Shown here: positions 1-7,879 of the stretch, in pieces
Numbering within the stretch: the stretch's first letter is position 1
How the letters are laid out: the number at the start of each line of letters is the position of its first letter
Made by a program: the position numbers and the translations under genes
Source: Pseudomonadota bacterium
GTDB taxonomy: Bacteria > Pseudomonadota > Gammaproteobacteria > Pseudomonadales > Oceanobacteraceae
Reading direction: 5' to 3'
Assembly (NCBI GenBank): GCA_030145845.1
Contig: JAIXHJ010000016.1
Coordinates: 1 to 64,000, forward strand
Length of the DNA stretch: 64,000 bases
Notes under the pieces: generated by a model
Database searches by the model: none
What the model saw: only the letters and a program-made list of their open reading frames with translations
Told to the model about the DNA's origin: nothing

Positions 1-187
1 GTCAGGGCTTTCGGGATTGATTGTGAAGCGCCGTCCGCGACCTGCAACGCCACGGACGGTGAAGATCTCAAAAACCCGCTATCCGGTAGATAGAAATGCT
101 GCTCCGCTTAAGTGAACAGCATTACGGTTCTGCCGGGCCTTTCTGTCTCTGCAGCACCGGCATGTCTGACACCGGCCACAGAGCAGA
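1..187. other. Left edge, no gene assigned
   Basis: No gene can be supported here. A short open frame on the plus strand runs from the window edge to a stop at 91-93 and could be the last 30 codons of a truncated gene, but another plus frame is open to 115, so the choice is not decidable. An inverted repeat (CCGTCCG...CGGACGG, 15-nt spacer) lies near 33-61 and a second (AATGCTG...CAGCATT) near 95-125; neither is followed by a T run. Confidence 0.3.
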
Positions 188-379
188 TTATTTGCGCCAG
201 ATACGCAGTTCGCGGAATTCTCCCGGCCCTGCTTCCATCCAGATGGCTTCTGATGGATCTGAAAATACAAACTTGTTGCCGACGAGGAAACCAGCCCGCC
301 GGCGCCCCGATACCGTTGCCGAAGCCTGACGCCCCTGCTTTTTGACGGTCCGGGCAAAGTCATCTGCCAAGACATCCAT
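188..379 (-). CDS. Small basic hypothetical protein (63 aa)
   Basis: I do not recognise this protein. It is 63 residues long, with a basic stretch in the middle (GRRRAG) and a hydrophobic/aromatic C-terminal half. It is listed as a gene because the ATG is preceded by a good ribosome binding site (GGAG, 8 nt upstream) and the composition is protein-like, whereas the overlapping 111-codon frame on the same strand is rich in Cys, Ser and Arg and looks like a shadow. It lies divergently from the ribosome-assembly GTPase downstream. No domain or function can be inferred. Confidence 0.45.
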   Translation of the reverse strand: MDVLADDFARTVKKQGRQASATVSGRRRAGFLVGNKFVFSDPSEAIWMEAGPGEFRELRIWRK

Positions 380-592
380 AGAATTGTCTCCAATCCGATT
401 GCCGCCCGAATCACAAGACAGAGACTACCCTACACCGCCATTGTGACAGCTCTGTGTCGGGCCGCCGCCCTCTGCAGCTGGCTGCAAACCGGAGTCCGGC
501 GCAGGCCTGGCAGAAGTGAGCGGTTGCTCTCCACTGGCCTTGCTTTACAATGTGCCGCCCTTTCTCTCAATCGTCAATTGGAAAGCGTCACT

Positions 593-1513
593 ATGGCCAT
601 TCAGTGGTTCCCGGGGCATATGAACAAAGCCCGCAAGAAAATCAGCGAGGCAATGCCTGAGATCGATCTGGTGATCGAAGTACTCGATGCCCGCCTGCCC
701 TGGTCGAGCATGAATCCCATGGTTGACGAATTACGCGGCGAGAAAACCTGCATCAAGGTGCTGAACAAAGCCGACCTCGCCGACCCTGCAGTCACCAACG
801 ACTGGGTGAACTACTTCAGCCAACAGCAGAACACCAAAGCGATTCCGTTAGTTGCGGAAGACCGCAATCAGGTGAAAAAACTGGTCGCCCTGTGTAAGCA
901 ACTCGGTCAGAAACGGCTGGAAAAGAAGCAGGCCGTGCGGATTATGATTATGGGGATTCCCAACGTCGGCAAATCCACCCTGATCAATGCACTGGCCGGA
1001 CGCTACGTGGCGAAAACCGGCAATGAACCGGCGGTGACCAAATCCAACCAGATGATCGACCTGAAAAACGGTCTGGTGCTGTCCGATACCCCGGGAATCC
1101 TGTGGCCCAAGTTCGAGAATGAACAGAGTGGCTACCGGCTGGCGGCCAGTGGTGCGGTGAAAGATACCGCCATGGAATACGAAGACGTTGCCCCGCATAC
1201 GCTGGGCTATCTGCTGCAGCATTATCCGCAGCCGCTGAGCCAGCGCTTCAAACTCAAAGAGTTACCGCCTTCCGGTAATGATGCCCTGCTGGCGATTGCT
1301 GCCAAACGGGGGTGTCTGAAGCCTGGCGGCATCGCCGATCTGCACAAGGCAGCCGAACTCTGCCTGCACGAACTGCGGGCCGGTAAAATCGGCCGTATTA
1401 CTCTGGAAACACCGGACGTGATAAAAGCTGAGCTGGAGGTGCTGGAAGCGCAGCGGCTGGCGGAAGAAGAAGCGCTCAGGGCTTCTTCTCAATCTCCTGA
1501 TGGATCTTCGTGA
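593..1513 (+). CDS. ylqF: Ribosome biogenesis GTPase YlqF/RbgA
   Basis: Circularly permuted GTPase that in characterised members binds the 50S precursor and uses GTP in late large-subunit assembly. The permutation is visible: the G4 motif NKAD (residues 58-61) precedes G1 GIPNVGKST (121-129), and G3 DTPG follows at 165-168. The N terminus MAIQWFPGHMNKA is the family hallmark, so I start at the ATG at 593 and not at the open frame 50 codons upstream, whose extra residues look like untranslated DNA. Length 306 aa is near the family's usual size, with the C-terminal RNA-binding part at about 200-290. The 3' end overlaps the convergent DUF695-like gene by 38 bp. Confidence 0.93.
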   Translation: MAIQWFPGHMNKARKKISEAMPEIDLVIEVLDARLPWSSMNPMVDELRGEKTCIKVLNKADLADPAVTNDWVNYFSQQQNTKAIPLVAEDRNQVKKLVALCKQLGQKRLEKKQAVRIMIMGIPNVGKSTLINALAGRYVAKTGNEPAVTKSNQMIDLKNGLVLSDTPGILWPKFENEQSGYRLAASGAVKDTAMEYEDVAPHTLGYLLQHYPQPLSQRFKLKELPPSGNDALLAIAAKRGCLKPGGIADLHKAAELCLHELRAGKIGRITLETPDVIKAELEVLEAQRLAEEEALRASSQSPDGSS

Positions 1514-1913
1514 AGATCCCCCACTGCGGATCATCATCGGCCACGATTTCAATCGGATAAAGGCCGCTTTCCGTCGGAATGCGGTCCAGACCGGCTTTCA
1601 GTTTTTCAATATCCTTACAGTAAATCACCCACTGATTAACGCCATCGTGGGTGATCATCATGCTGACCAGCGCATTTTCATCCGGCTCCAGCTCACGCTG
1701 CAGATACTCACTGAAAGTCAGGATACGGGTCTGTTCCTGCAGACTGGGGAAACCGGTGCTGTCATCCACACTTTCTGCATTCCAGGCAATCTGGACACAG
1801 ACCGGCAGCACATCAGCACTGCGCACCGCTTCCCAGTCCTCGCGGTACTGGATGCTGATCGGCTTATCGTTGAGGCTGCCGGATGCCCGGACCCAGCGGT
1901 TATTCGCCAGCAT
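1476..1913 (-). CDS. DUF695-like protein
   Basis: A soluble 145-residue acidic protein without signal peptide or membrane segment. Its pattern (an N-terminal beta-rich part, then VSMMITHDGVNQWVIYC and a C-terminal ExxKAGL segment) resembles the DUF695 family, whose function is unknown. The call is by recall of the family pattern. The gene reads toward ylqF, and its last codons overlap the ylqF 3' end by 38 bp. It lies upstream of the persulfide-dioxygenase-like gene's end, both on the minus strand but separated by a GC-rich hairpin, so they are probably separate units. Confidence 0.55.
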   Translation of the reverse strand: MLANNRWVRASGSLNDKPISIQYREDWEAVRSADVLPVCVQIAWNAESVDDSTGFPSLQEQTRILTFSEYLQRELEPDENALVSMMITHDGVNQWVIYCKDIEKLKAGLDRIPTESGLYPIEIVADDDPQWGIFTKIHQEIEKKP

Positions 1914-1978
1914 GGCCTTATTCCTTTTTGTTTGAATACGTTCAGATTAATAGAAATTCAGGCAAATGCAACGCGGTG

Positions 1979-1998
1979 CCCGGGCCGGACGGCCCGGG
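1979..1998 (-). terminator. GC-rich hairpin after the persulfide gene
   Basis: Perfect 8-bp inverted repeat (CCCGGGCC / GGCCCGGG, 4-nt loop) 11 bp past the stop of the MBL hydrolase. No strong T run follows on either strand, so it is a weak or Rho-assisted terminator at best. Confidence 0.4.
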
Positions 1999-2008
1999 AC
2001 TGGGAGGA

Positions 2009-2872
2009 TCAGAGCAGGTTCAGCGGCAGCTTGAGATAAGACACCCCGTTATCTTCTGCTTCCGGAAAATCACCGGCACGGATGTTCACCTGCAGGGAAG
2101 GCAGAATCAGACGCGGCATTTCCAGCGTCGCATCCCGCTCTTCACGCATGCGGATAAACTCTTCCCGGCTGACACCATCACGCACGTGAATATTGTCTGC
2201 CCGTTCTTCAGCCACGGTGACCGCCGATTTGACTGGACGGCCAGCCGGTGGGTAGTCATGGCACAGGTGCAGCACCACGTCATCCCCCAACGCCAGCAGG
2301 CGCTTCATGGAGTCGTACAGAGTACCGGCATCACCGCCGGGGAAGTCGCAGCGGGCCGAACCAACGTCCGGCGCGAAAATCGTGTCGCCGACAAACACGT
2401 CGGAATCATTCACCACCAGACTGTGACAGGCCGGCGTGTGCCCCGGTGTGGCCAGCGGACGGATGCGGGTTTCACCCAGCAGCAGTTGATCGCCTTCACT
2501 GATCAGCTGATCGAACTGATGACCATCAGCGGTGAAGCGTTCACCCTCATTGAAAATCTTTTTGAACGTACCCTGTACCGTGGTGATCGGATTACCGATA
2601 ACCACCTCTGCGCCGGTTTTTTCGCGGATATAAGATGCGGAAGTCAGGTGGTCGGCGTGGGCGTGGGTTTCCAGCACATACTTCAGGGTCAGCCCCTGCT
2701 GCCCGACCTGAGCAAGAATATTATCGATGGAGGTCGTCGCAGTTCTGCCCGACTTCTGATCGAAATCCATCACCGGGTCGACCAGCGCAGCCTGTCTGGT
2801 TGCTTCATCAACCAACAGATGGGTGAAGGTTGATGTGTCTTCGTGAAAGAAGCTCTGGATACTGTGACTCAT
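2009..2872 (-). CDS. blh: Persulfide dioxygenase-like MBL-fold hydrolase
   Basis: Metallo-beta-lactamase-fold protein of the ETHE1/Blh type, which oxidises glutathione persulfide to sulfite and GSH using one non-heme iron. Visible ligands are the THAHADH motif (residues 69-75), GHTPAC with His145, and Asp163 in GDTIF; His202/His205 lie in HLCHDYPP. Length 287 aa and the LARVDFPGGDA-like segment near 172-182 fit the bacterial Blh group rather than glyoxalase II. It is transcribed divergently from a BigR-type ArsR repressor, and the 106-bp gap between them holds a dyad operator, which supports sulfide/persulfide control. It is cytoplasmic, with no signal peptide. Symbol by homology only; substrate not proven. 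Confidence 0.85.
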   Translation of the reverse strand: MSHSIQSFFHEDTSTFTHLLVDEATRQAALVDPVMDFDQKSGRTATTSIDNILAQVGQQGLTLKYVLETHAHADHLTSASYIREKTGAEVVIGNPITTVQGTFKKIFNEGERFTADGHQFDQLISEGDQLLLGETRIRPLATPGHTPACHSLVVNDSDVFVGDTIFAPDVGSARCDFPGGDAGTLYDSMKRLLALGDDVVLHLCHDYPPAGRPVKSAVTVAEERADNIHVRDGVSREEFIRMREERDATLEMPRLILPSLQVNIRAGDFPEAEDNGVSYLKLPLNLL

Positions 2873-2909
2873 AAGATGCTCTCCTGCAAAACCAGACCTG
2901 ATTATATTA

Positions 2910-2933
2910 GTATATTCTTATTTAGCAATATAC
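2910..2933. promoter_or_regulatory. Candidate BigR/SqrR operator
   Basis: AT-rich perfect inverted repeat GTATATT-N10-AATATAC in the divergent 106-bp region between the persulfide dioxygenase-like gene and the ArsR regulator. BigR-type repressors are known to bind AT-rich dyads overlapping the -10 region; the site could control both directions. Confidence 0.6.
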
Positions 2934-2978
2934 GATATACTCAGACTATAAAACCGATAGCGCAGAAGAGTTTTCCCT

Positions 2979-3308
2979 ATGTCAGAACCCTCACCCGACA
3001 GCATCGAAGCCCTGGAGCAGCACCGCCTTGAAGCTGTGCGGCTGCTGAAGGCACTGGCGAACGAACACCGGCTGAATATTCTCTGCTGCCTGCGTAACGG
3101 CGAGGTCTCGGTCAGCGAACTGACCAACTGTCTGCCGCTCAGTCAGTCCGCCCTGTCCCAGCACCTCGCCTGGCTGAGGGCCGAACATCTGGTACATACC
3201 CGTCGCTGCGCGCAGAATGTATATTATCAGCTGAGTGACGATAAAGCGGACCGTATTATCCGCGTACTCAACAGTCTCTATTGTGAAAGCCCCGCTAGCG
3301 GCGCATAA
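2979..3308 (+). CDS. bigR: ArsR-family persulfide-sensing repressor (BigR/SqrR-like)
   Basis: Small winged-helix repressor of 109 aa. The recognition helix is in LPLSQSALSQHLAWLR (residues 52-67). Characterised BigR/SqrR proteins sense sulfane sulfur through two cysteines, one in the NILCxL segment and one in the last helix; here Cys36/Cys37 (NILCCL) and Cys102 (LYC) are in those positions. Extra cysteines are Cys51 and Cys77. The neighbour is the divergent persulfide dioxygenase-like gene with a shared AT-rich dyad, so autoregulation plus repression of that gene is the likely job. It is followed 31 bp later by a small Cys-containing gene, probably in the same transcript. Confidence 0.85.
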   Translation: MSEPSPDSIEALEQHRLEAVRLLKALANEHRLNILCCLRNGEVSVSELTNCLPLSQSALSQHLAWLRAEHLVHTRRCAQNVYYQLSDDKADRIIRVLNSLYCESPASGA

Positions 3309-3339
3309 CAGAGATTGTGAGCACAGGAGGAACACACTG

Positions 3340-3534
3340 ATGAGCACACAAAACACAGCGGCGGAAAACACAACCGCAGAAAACCCGGCGCCGGGTACAG
3401 ACAATCACACCTGCAGCACAGCAGCGGACGCACGTCCGGCACGTTATGAAATTGTGCCGCAGCGTGGTGGGGCCCGCATCCGTGTCCGTTACCGTGAAGG
3501 CTCTGCCAGTAACGACTGCCGTCTCTGCCGCTGA
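3340..3534 (+). CDS. Small Cys-containing hypothetical protein after bigR
   Basis: A 64-residue protein I do not recognise. The start is the ATG at 3340, which has an excellent Shine-Dalgarno (AGGAGG at 3325-3330, 9 nt away); the open frame upstream overlaps bigR and is not used. The N-terminal half is Thr/Ala/Asn-rich and probably disordered. The C-terminal half (RYEIVPQRGGARIRVRYREG) looks like a short beta hairpin, ending in DCRLCR, a CxxC pair at the very C terminus. Co-transcription with a persulfide sensor suggests a thiol or persulfide role, but that is inference from position alone. Confidence 0.6.
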   Translation: MSTQNTAAENTTAENPAPGTDNHTCSTAADARPARYEIVPQRGGARIRVRYREGSASNDCRLCR

Positions 3535-3619
3535 CACCTGAACTTAGCCCTGCAAACTGCGGGTTAATTTCCCCGCCCTGCCCCGCTATTATGTCGCCGG
3601 TTATGCACCGGAGTCACTG

Positions 3620-4105
3620 ATGAACATCACTTATGCCGTTTTACTGATTACTGCCATTGTCATTGTTGCTGCGCTGGCCGGCTATGCCTGGCACCTCACC
3701 CGCAAAGTGAAAGCCATGCAGCAGCGGGCGCAGGAAGAACAGGCCCGTGCTGAACTGCAGCTGCGTGAACGGCAGCAGACTCTGCTGCAGGATATCCGTT
3801 TTATCGCCCGCTCAGTGCTGGAAGAACAATGTGAAATTACCGAAGGCGTACTGCGCCTTGGCTACCTGATCAACGCCCTTGATCCTGTTGCCTGGGAACT
3901 CGATGAATTGAGCGCGGTCCGCAGACATCATGAACTGACGTCGTCCATGCCGATTCTGGACGCCTACAAGAATCTGACCCGGAAGGAACAGTTCCGGCTG
4001 GATAAAGAGCGCTTTGCGCTGGAAGAAGAACATAAACCGTCGATAGAACGGGAACTCAGGTGGCTGGTCACGTACCACTTTCCGGCGGTGACCCTGCTGC
4101 AATAA
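3620..4105 (+). CDS. DUF2489 membrane-anchored protein
   Basis: 161 residues: one N-terminal membrane helix (about 5-25), then a charged coiled-coil stretch (about 28-60) and a helical cytoplasmic domain of the DUF2489 type (RSVLEEQCEITEGVLRLGYLIN, about 63-85; YKNLTRKEQFRLDKERFALEEEH further on). Function of the family is unknown. A ribosome binding site (CCGGAG) sits 7 nt before the ATG. It is followed 31 bp later by the YceI-like gene on the same strand. Confidence 0.75.
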   Translation: MNITYAVLLITAIVIVAALAGYAWHLTRKVKAMQQRAQEEQARAELQLRERQQTLLQDIRFIARSVLEEQCEITEGVLRLGYLINALDPVAWELDELSAVRRHHELTSSMPILDAYKNLTRKEQFRLDKERFALEEEHKPSIERELRWLVTYHFPAVTLLQ

Positions 4106-4136
4106 TCATCAGACCATTTATCACGAGGATGTACTT

Positions 4137-4706
4137 ATGCGTTACTGGATTCTGTGCTCACTGCTGGCGGCTTCTGTCAGTCACGCTGACTGGGCACTGA
4201 CAGCAGACTCTGCCCTGACCTTTCTCAGCACCAAAAATACCAACCTGACCGAAGTGCATCATTTCCGCAGCCTGAGCGGCAGCCTGAGCGATCAGGGACA
4301 GGCAGAGCTGACCATTGATCTGGCCAGCATCGATTCCGGCATCCCCATCCGGGATGAACGGATGCAGAAGTTCCTGTTCGATACCAGCCGTTTCACCAAC
4401 GCCACCCTGACCACGGATATCAGCGCCGATGTTCTGGCCAAAGCAGCTGCCGGCAGCATCCAGCAATATGATCTGAGCGGTAAACTGGCCCTGCACGGCA
4501 GTGAAGAAGAAGTCCGGGTTCCGGTACTGATTGTGCCGGCAGCGGATGGCAGCCTGGTGGTGACCAGCCTGCGTCCGGTACTGATTCATGCCGACGCCTA
4601 TGGCATGGCCGCCGGTATTCATAAACTGCGCGATATTGCCAAACTGCAGAGCATCGGCGAGACCGTTCCCGTGAGCTTCAGCCTGGTCTTTGCGCCACAG
4701 CAGTAA
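4137..4706 (+). CDS. YceI-family periplasmic protein
   Basis: 189-residue secreted protein of the YceI (lipid-binding, lipocalin-like beta barrel) family. The signal peptide is residues 1-17, with probable cleavage after SHA. Family features seen are STKNTNLTEVHHFRSLSGSL (about 31-50), the Asp/Ile-rich strand with IPIRDERMQKFLFD (about 70-84), and a C-terminal strand ending VPVSFSLVF. Characterised YceI relatives bind isoprenoid-type lipids; the ligand here is unknown. A GAGG ribosome binding site precedes the start. Confidence 0.85.
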   Translation: MRYWILCSLLAASVSHADWALTADSALTFLSTKNTNLTEVHHFRSLSGSLSDQGQAELTIDLASIDSGIPIRDERMQKFLFDTSRFTNATLTTDISADVLAKAAAGSIQQYDLSGKLALHGSEEEVRVPVLIVPAADGSLVVTSLRPVLIHADAYGMAAGIHKLRDIAKLQSIGETVPVSFSLVFAPQQ

Positions 4707-4708
4707 TG

Positions 4709-4930
4709 TCAATGTCCGGCGTGCCGGCGGGTACGCTCCAGCAGACCTTCAATATCAGTGATGGTGTCGTTTACCGCCGTCATCACACTGGTATTGATGG
4801 CAGATTCAATCAGCACCGCCAGGGTGCCAAAGTGATAATCGCCGATCTGCCGGCACAGCTCGTCGCCCAGTTCGGAACGGAAGTGTTCGACGATCTGCTC
4901 AGCATGTTTACGGTGAAGTCGTTCCTGCAT
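4709..4930 (-). CDS. Small helical hypothetical protein after ppk2
   Basis: 73 residues, predicted almost entirely helical and soluble, with an acidic/His-containing N terminus (ERLHRKHAEQIVEHF) and an amphipathic C-terminal helix. I do not know a named family. It starts 10 nt after the ppk2 stop on the same strand, so it is almost certainly co-transcribed and may be translationally coupled; a role linked to polyphosphate metabolism is only inference. It ends 2 bp from the convergent yceI-like gene. Confidence 0.65.
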   Translation of the reverse strand: MQERLHRKHAEQIVEHFRSELGDELCRQIGDYHFGTLAVLIESAINTSVMTAVNDTITDIEGLLERTRRHAGH

Positions 4931-4940
4931 AATGCTCCTC

Positions 4941-5780
4941 TCAGCAGTCCATGGACTGGGTAGCAGGCTGAATAATTAACGGGTCCGGGGTCAGATCCAG
5001 TGAGGTGGATTTATTGGAATAATCCAGCTGACTGAGCACATGACGCATGGCGTTCAGACGGGCACGTTTTTTATCGTCGGAACGGACCACCGTCCAGGGC
5101 GCATCCATGTGATTGGTGTAATAAAACATGGCTTCCTTGGCCTCCGTGTAATCGTCCCATTTATCCAGCGACGCCAGATCAATCGGGCTCAGTTTCCACT
5201 GTTTCAGCGGATCAACCTGACGGCTCTGAAAACGCCGTAACTGTTCCTGCCGGCTGACTGAAAACCACAGTTTGAACAGCCGCACACCGGAACGTACGAA
5301 CATACGCTCCAGCTCCGGCACCTCGCGCATGAACTCCAGATAATCATTATTACTGCAGAAGCCCATCACACGCTCAACGCCGGCGCGGTTATACCAGGAG
5401 CGGTCAAATAACACGATTTCCCCGGCAGACGGCAGATGCTTGATATAACGCTGGAAATACCACTGGGTACGCTCGGTTTCACTGGGTTTTTCCAGTGCCA
5501 CCACCCGTGCGCCCCGGGGGTTCAGGTGTTCCATAAAGCGCTTGATGGTGCCGCCCTTACCGGCCGCATCACGACCCTCAAACAGAATCACCACTTTCTG
5601 GCCGGTCTCTTTCACCCAACCCTGCATTTTCAGCAGCTCAATCTGCAGACTCTGTTTTTCCTGCTCGTAACGGCTGCGGCTCATACGTCCGCCATAAGGC
5701 AGGTGGGGCGTTTTTTCGTTTTCCGCGTCGTCTGCCTTCGGCACAATCAAAGGCAGATGCCGGCTTTCCTGTTCAGCCAT
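4941..5780 (-). CDS. ppk2: Polyphosphate kinase 2
   Basis: Cytoplasmic kinase that transfers phosphate between polyphosphate and nucleoside diphosphates (class I) or monophosphates. Seen: Walker A GRDAAGKG (residues 69-76), the second P-loop element DRSWYNRAGVERVMG (126-140), and a lid segment with FQSRQVDPLKQWKLSPID near 205-222. The 279-aa single-domain length fits class I PPK2. Good Shine-Dalgarno (GGAGG) before the ATG. It heads a two-gene unit with the small helical protein. Confidence 0.92.
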   Translation of the reverse strand: MAEQESRHLPLIVPKADDAENEKTPHLPYGGRMSRSRYEQEKQSLQIELLKMQGWVKETGQKVVILFEGRDAAGKGGTIKRFMEHLNPRGARVVALEKPSETERTQWYFQRYIKHLPSAGEIVLFDRSWYNRAGVERVMGFCSNNDYLEFMREVPELERMFVRSGVRLFKLWFSVSRQEQLRRFQSRQVDPLKQWKLSPIDLASLDKWDDYTEAKEAMFYYTNHMDAPWTVVRSDDKKRARLNAMRHVLSQLDYSNKSTSLDLTPDPLIIQPATQSMDC

Positions 5781-5842
5781 GAAACCTCCTCATTTATTTT
5801 CTTACTTTAATCCCCTCAGCCGTGAAGCGTGGCTGATCTGGA

Positions 5843-6838
5843 TCATTCACCGGCAAAAATAAAACGGTCCCGACCCTGCCGTTTGGCCTGGTACAGAAAA
5901 CCATCCAGATGATCAATCAGCTGTTCCAGCCCGAGCTGATGATGAGGCCGTGGCGTCACCGTCACATAACTGCCGGAGGCCGTCAGAGCCACCGGCCTGC
6001 CCTGATCATCGGCTACCTGCATGCCACGCACAGACTGCTGAATGCGGTTAACCACCGCCGCCAGCTGATCGGGCTGACAGCCGGGTAACAGAACAGCGAA
6101 CTCCTCCCCGCCCAGGCGGCCGAGGTGGTCGGTGGGACGCATAATACTTTTCAGGGTGCGGCACAGGGTTTTCAGTGCCCGGTCGCCGGTGCCGTGCCCA
6201 TGCACATCGTTGATTTTTTTGAAGTGATCAAGATCCAGCAGAATCATGGCAAACACATGGTACTGACGCTGACCACGGGCCCATTCACGGCGGAAAGCAC
6301 GCTGGAAACCACGGCGGTTTTCAGCACCGGTCAGCGGATCGGTCAGCGCCAGCCGGGCCTGTTCTTCGGACTGGCGCACCATCACCAGACAGGCAGCAAT
6401 AACCGCCGCCAGGTGCTGCATAAAATCGGTTGCCATGCCGGCACGGAAGCGGGCATCACTGGCAGAATACAGACGCAGCTGACCGAAATAATCCTGGTTA
6501 CGCAGCAAGGGCAGCACCAGTCCTGAGCGCCAGGGCGGTGGCGGGTCCACGGCGGTTACTTCGGTAAGCGGCACCCGGCTCTGGAACTCAATCTGATTCA
6601 GCAGCACGCCCTGATCGAGATCCAGCGACTGCAGCATGGACGATTTCAGTTCGCCCTCCGGATCGCAGATTTTCACCGTCACCGCATCCAGTTCAAACTG
6701 CTGCGGCAGTCCTTCCAGCACCAGCGTGAGGAAGTCCGACCAGGTCTGGCAGGACAACAGCTGTAACTCGAACGCCTGCAGCCGCTTCAGCAGAGCTTCA
6801 TTGCGGCGGGCATTATCCAGCAGCTCCTGTAAATCCAC
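5843..6838 (-). CDS. Diguanylate cyclase with GAF-like (DUF484-like) sensor
   Basis: 331 residues. The N-terminal part (about 1-155) resembles DUF484/GAF proteins (LLDNARRNEALLKRLQAFELQLL). The C-terminal GGDEF domain (about 160-328) has an intact active site GGEEF (243-247) and an RxxD inhibitory site (RPTD, 234-237) placed five residues before it, so it should make c-di-GMP and be subject to product inhibition. No membrane helix, so it is a cytosolic sensor. The gene is divergent from murI across a 171-bp gap and is not in an obvious operon. Confidence 0.88.
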   Translation of the reverse strand: MDLQELLDNARRNEALLKRLQAFELQLLSCQTWSDFLTLVLEGLPQQFELDAVTVKICDPEGELKSSMLQSLDLDQGVLLNQIEFQSRVPLTEVTAVDPPPPWRSGLVLPLLRNQDYFGQLRLYSASDARFRAGMATDFMQHLAAVIAACLVMVRQSEEQARLALTDPLTGAENRRGFQRAFRREWARGQRQYHVFAMILLDLDHFKKINDVHGHGTGDRALKTLCRTLKSIMRPTDHLGRLGGEEFAVLLPGCQPDQLAAVVNRIQQSVRGMQVADDQGRPVALTASGSYVTVTPRPHHQLGLEQLIDHLDGFLYQAKRQGRDRFIFAGE

Positions 6839-7009
6839 GCAGTAAAAACTCCCCTGAGCACGAAAGCAGACGATGAAACAGTCAGAGAGCCCTGCAGGCC
6901 CTGTTCATAGAAGCATTAAGTATAGATGCTCACCGGAAATGCGCAGTCGGACAGGCAGAAAATGCTTTTATTTGCTAAAATCCAGCGCTTTCAACCAGTC
7001 TGACTGCGC

Positions 7010-7825
7010 ATGAACCCATCCGTACTGATCTTTGACTCCGGCGTCGGCGGCCTGAGTATTCTCAGTGAAATCCGGCAACTGCTGCCCGGACTGTCGCTGC
7101 ATTACCTGATGGACAGCGCGGCATTTCCTTACGGGCTGAAAGCTGATGATGTACTGATGCAGCGCATTCCTGAGGTCTGCGTGCAGGCGGTGCGCGAGCT
7201 GCAACCCCAGATTCTGGTCATCGCCTGTAACACTGCCAGTACCCTGGCGCTGCCACTGCTGCGTCAGCAGCTGGATATTCCCGTGGTCGGGGTGGTGCCG
7301 GCCATCAAGACCGCTGCCGCCCAGGCCGGCGGTGGCCGCATCGGTCTGCTCGCCACACCGGCCACCATCAACCGTCCTTATGTTGATCAGCTGCAACAGG
7401 ATTTCGCTGCCGGCTGTGAACTGTCGCGCTTCGGCAGCAGTAAACTGGTGGAGTGGGCAGAAAATTATCTGGCCGACGGCCACTGCCCGGACGGCCTGTA
7501 CGGGCACCTGGCTCCCTGGCTGAATGCCACTGATGCGCCTGCCCATGTGGTGCTCGGCTGCACCCATTTTCCGCTGTTGCGCGCTGAACTGAGCCGCCTC
7601 TGGCCTGAAGTCCGCTGGATCGATTCCGGTGCCGCCATTGCCCGCCGGGTGGCGACGCTGAGCCGGAATGTGCCGCAGGACGGCGGCACCCTGTCCTGCT
7701 TCTGGACCGGAACACAACAGCCGGCGCCAGAGGCAGCACTGAAATATCTGCAAAATTTCGGGCCGGTGAGCCGCAGCGGTTGCCTTGGCGCGGATTTTCT
7801 TATACAAGCCTCTGAGTCTGTATAA
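7010..7825 (+). CDS. murI: Glutamate racemase
   Basis: Makes D-glutamate for peptidoglycan by interconverting L- and D-Glu without cofactor. The two catalytic cysteines are Cys73 (ACNTAST) and Cys184 (GCTHFPLL); the DSGVGG (9-14) and PYG (40-42) substrate loops are present. 271 aa is the normal length. It is followed 54 bp later by folE on the same strand; a short dyad lies in the gap. Confidence 0.95.
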   Translation: MNPSVLIFDSGVGGLSILSEIRQLLPGLSLHYLMDSAAFPYGLKADDVLMQRIPEVCVQAVRELQPQILVIACNTASTLALPLLRQQLDIPVVGVVPAIKTAAAQAGGGRIGLLATPATINRPYVDQLQQDFAAGCELSRFGSSKLVEWAENYLADGHCPDGLYGHLAPWLNATDAPAHVVLGCTHFPLLRAELSRLWPEVRWIDSGAAIARRVATLSRNVPQDGGTLSCFWTGTQQPAPEAALKYLQNFGPVSRSGCLGADFLIQASESV

Positions 7826-7836
7826 CACCACTGAAT

Positions 7837-7851
7837 TGAGTAAAATACTCA
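7837..7851. promoter_or_regulatory. Small dyad before folE
   Basis: TGAGTA-AAA-TACTCA inverted repeat in the 54-bp murI-folE gap, flanked by a further GAAT...ATTC match. Could be an operator or simply a small hairpin; no known regulator matches. Confidence 0.3.
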
Positions 7852-7879
7852 GGTATTCAATCTTTAAAACGGTAAACAA

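Noticed and set aside
443-592. 50-codon N-terminal extension of the ylqF open frame
   Set aside because: Its Arg/Cys-rich residues are unlike the family, and the conserved start MAIQWFPGHM lies at 593.
1883-2833. Plus-strand frame of 316 codons opposite the MBL hydrolase
   Set aside because: It lies antisense to a gene with clear metal motifs and has no recognisable domain.
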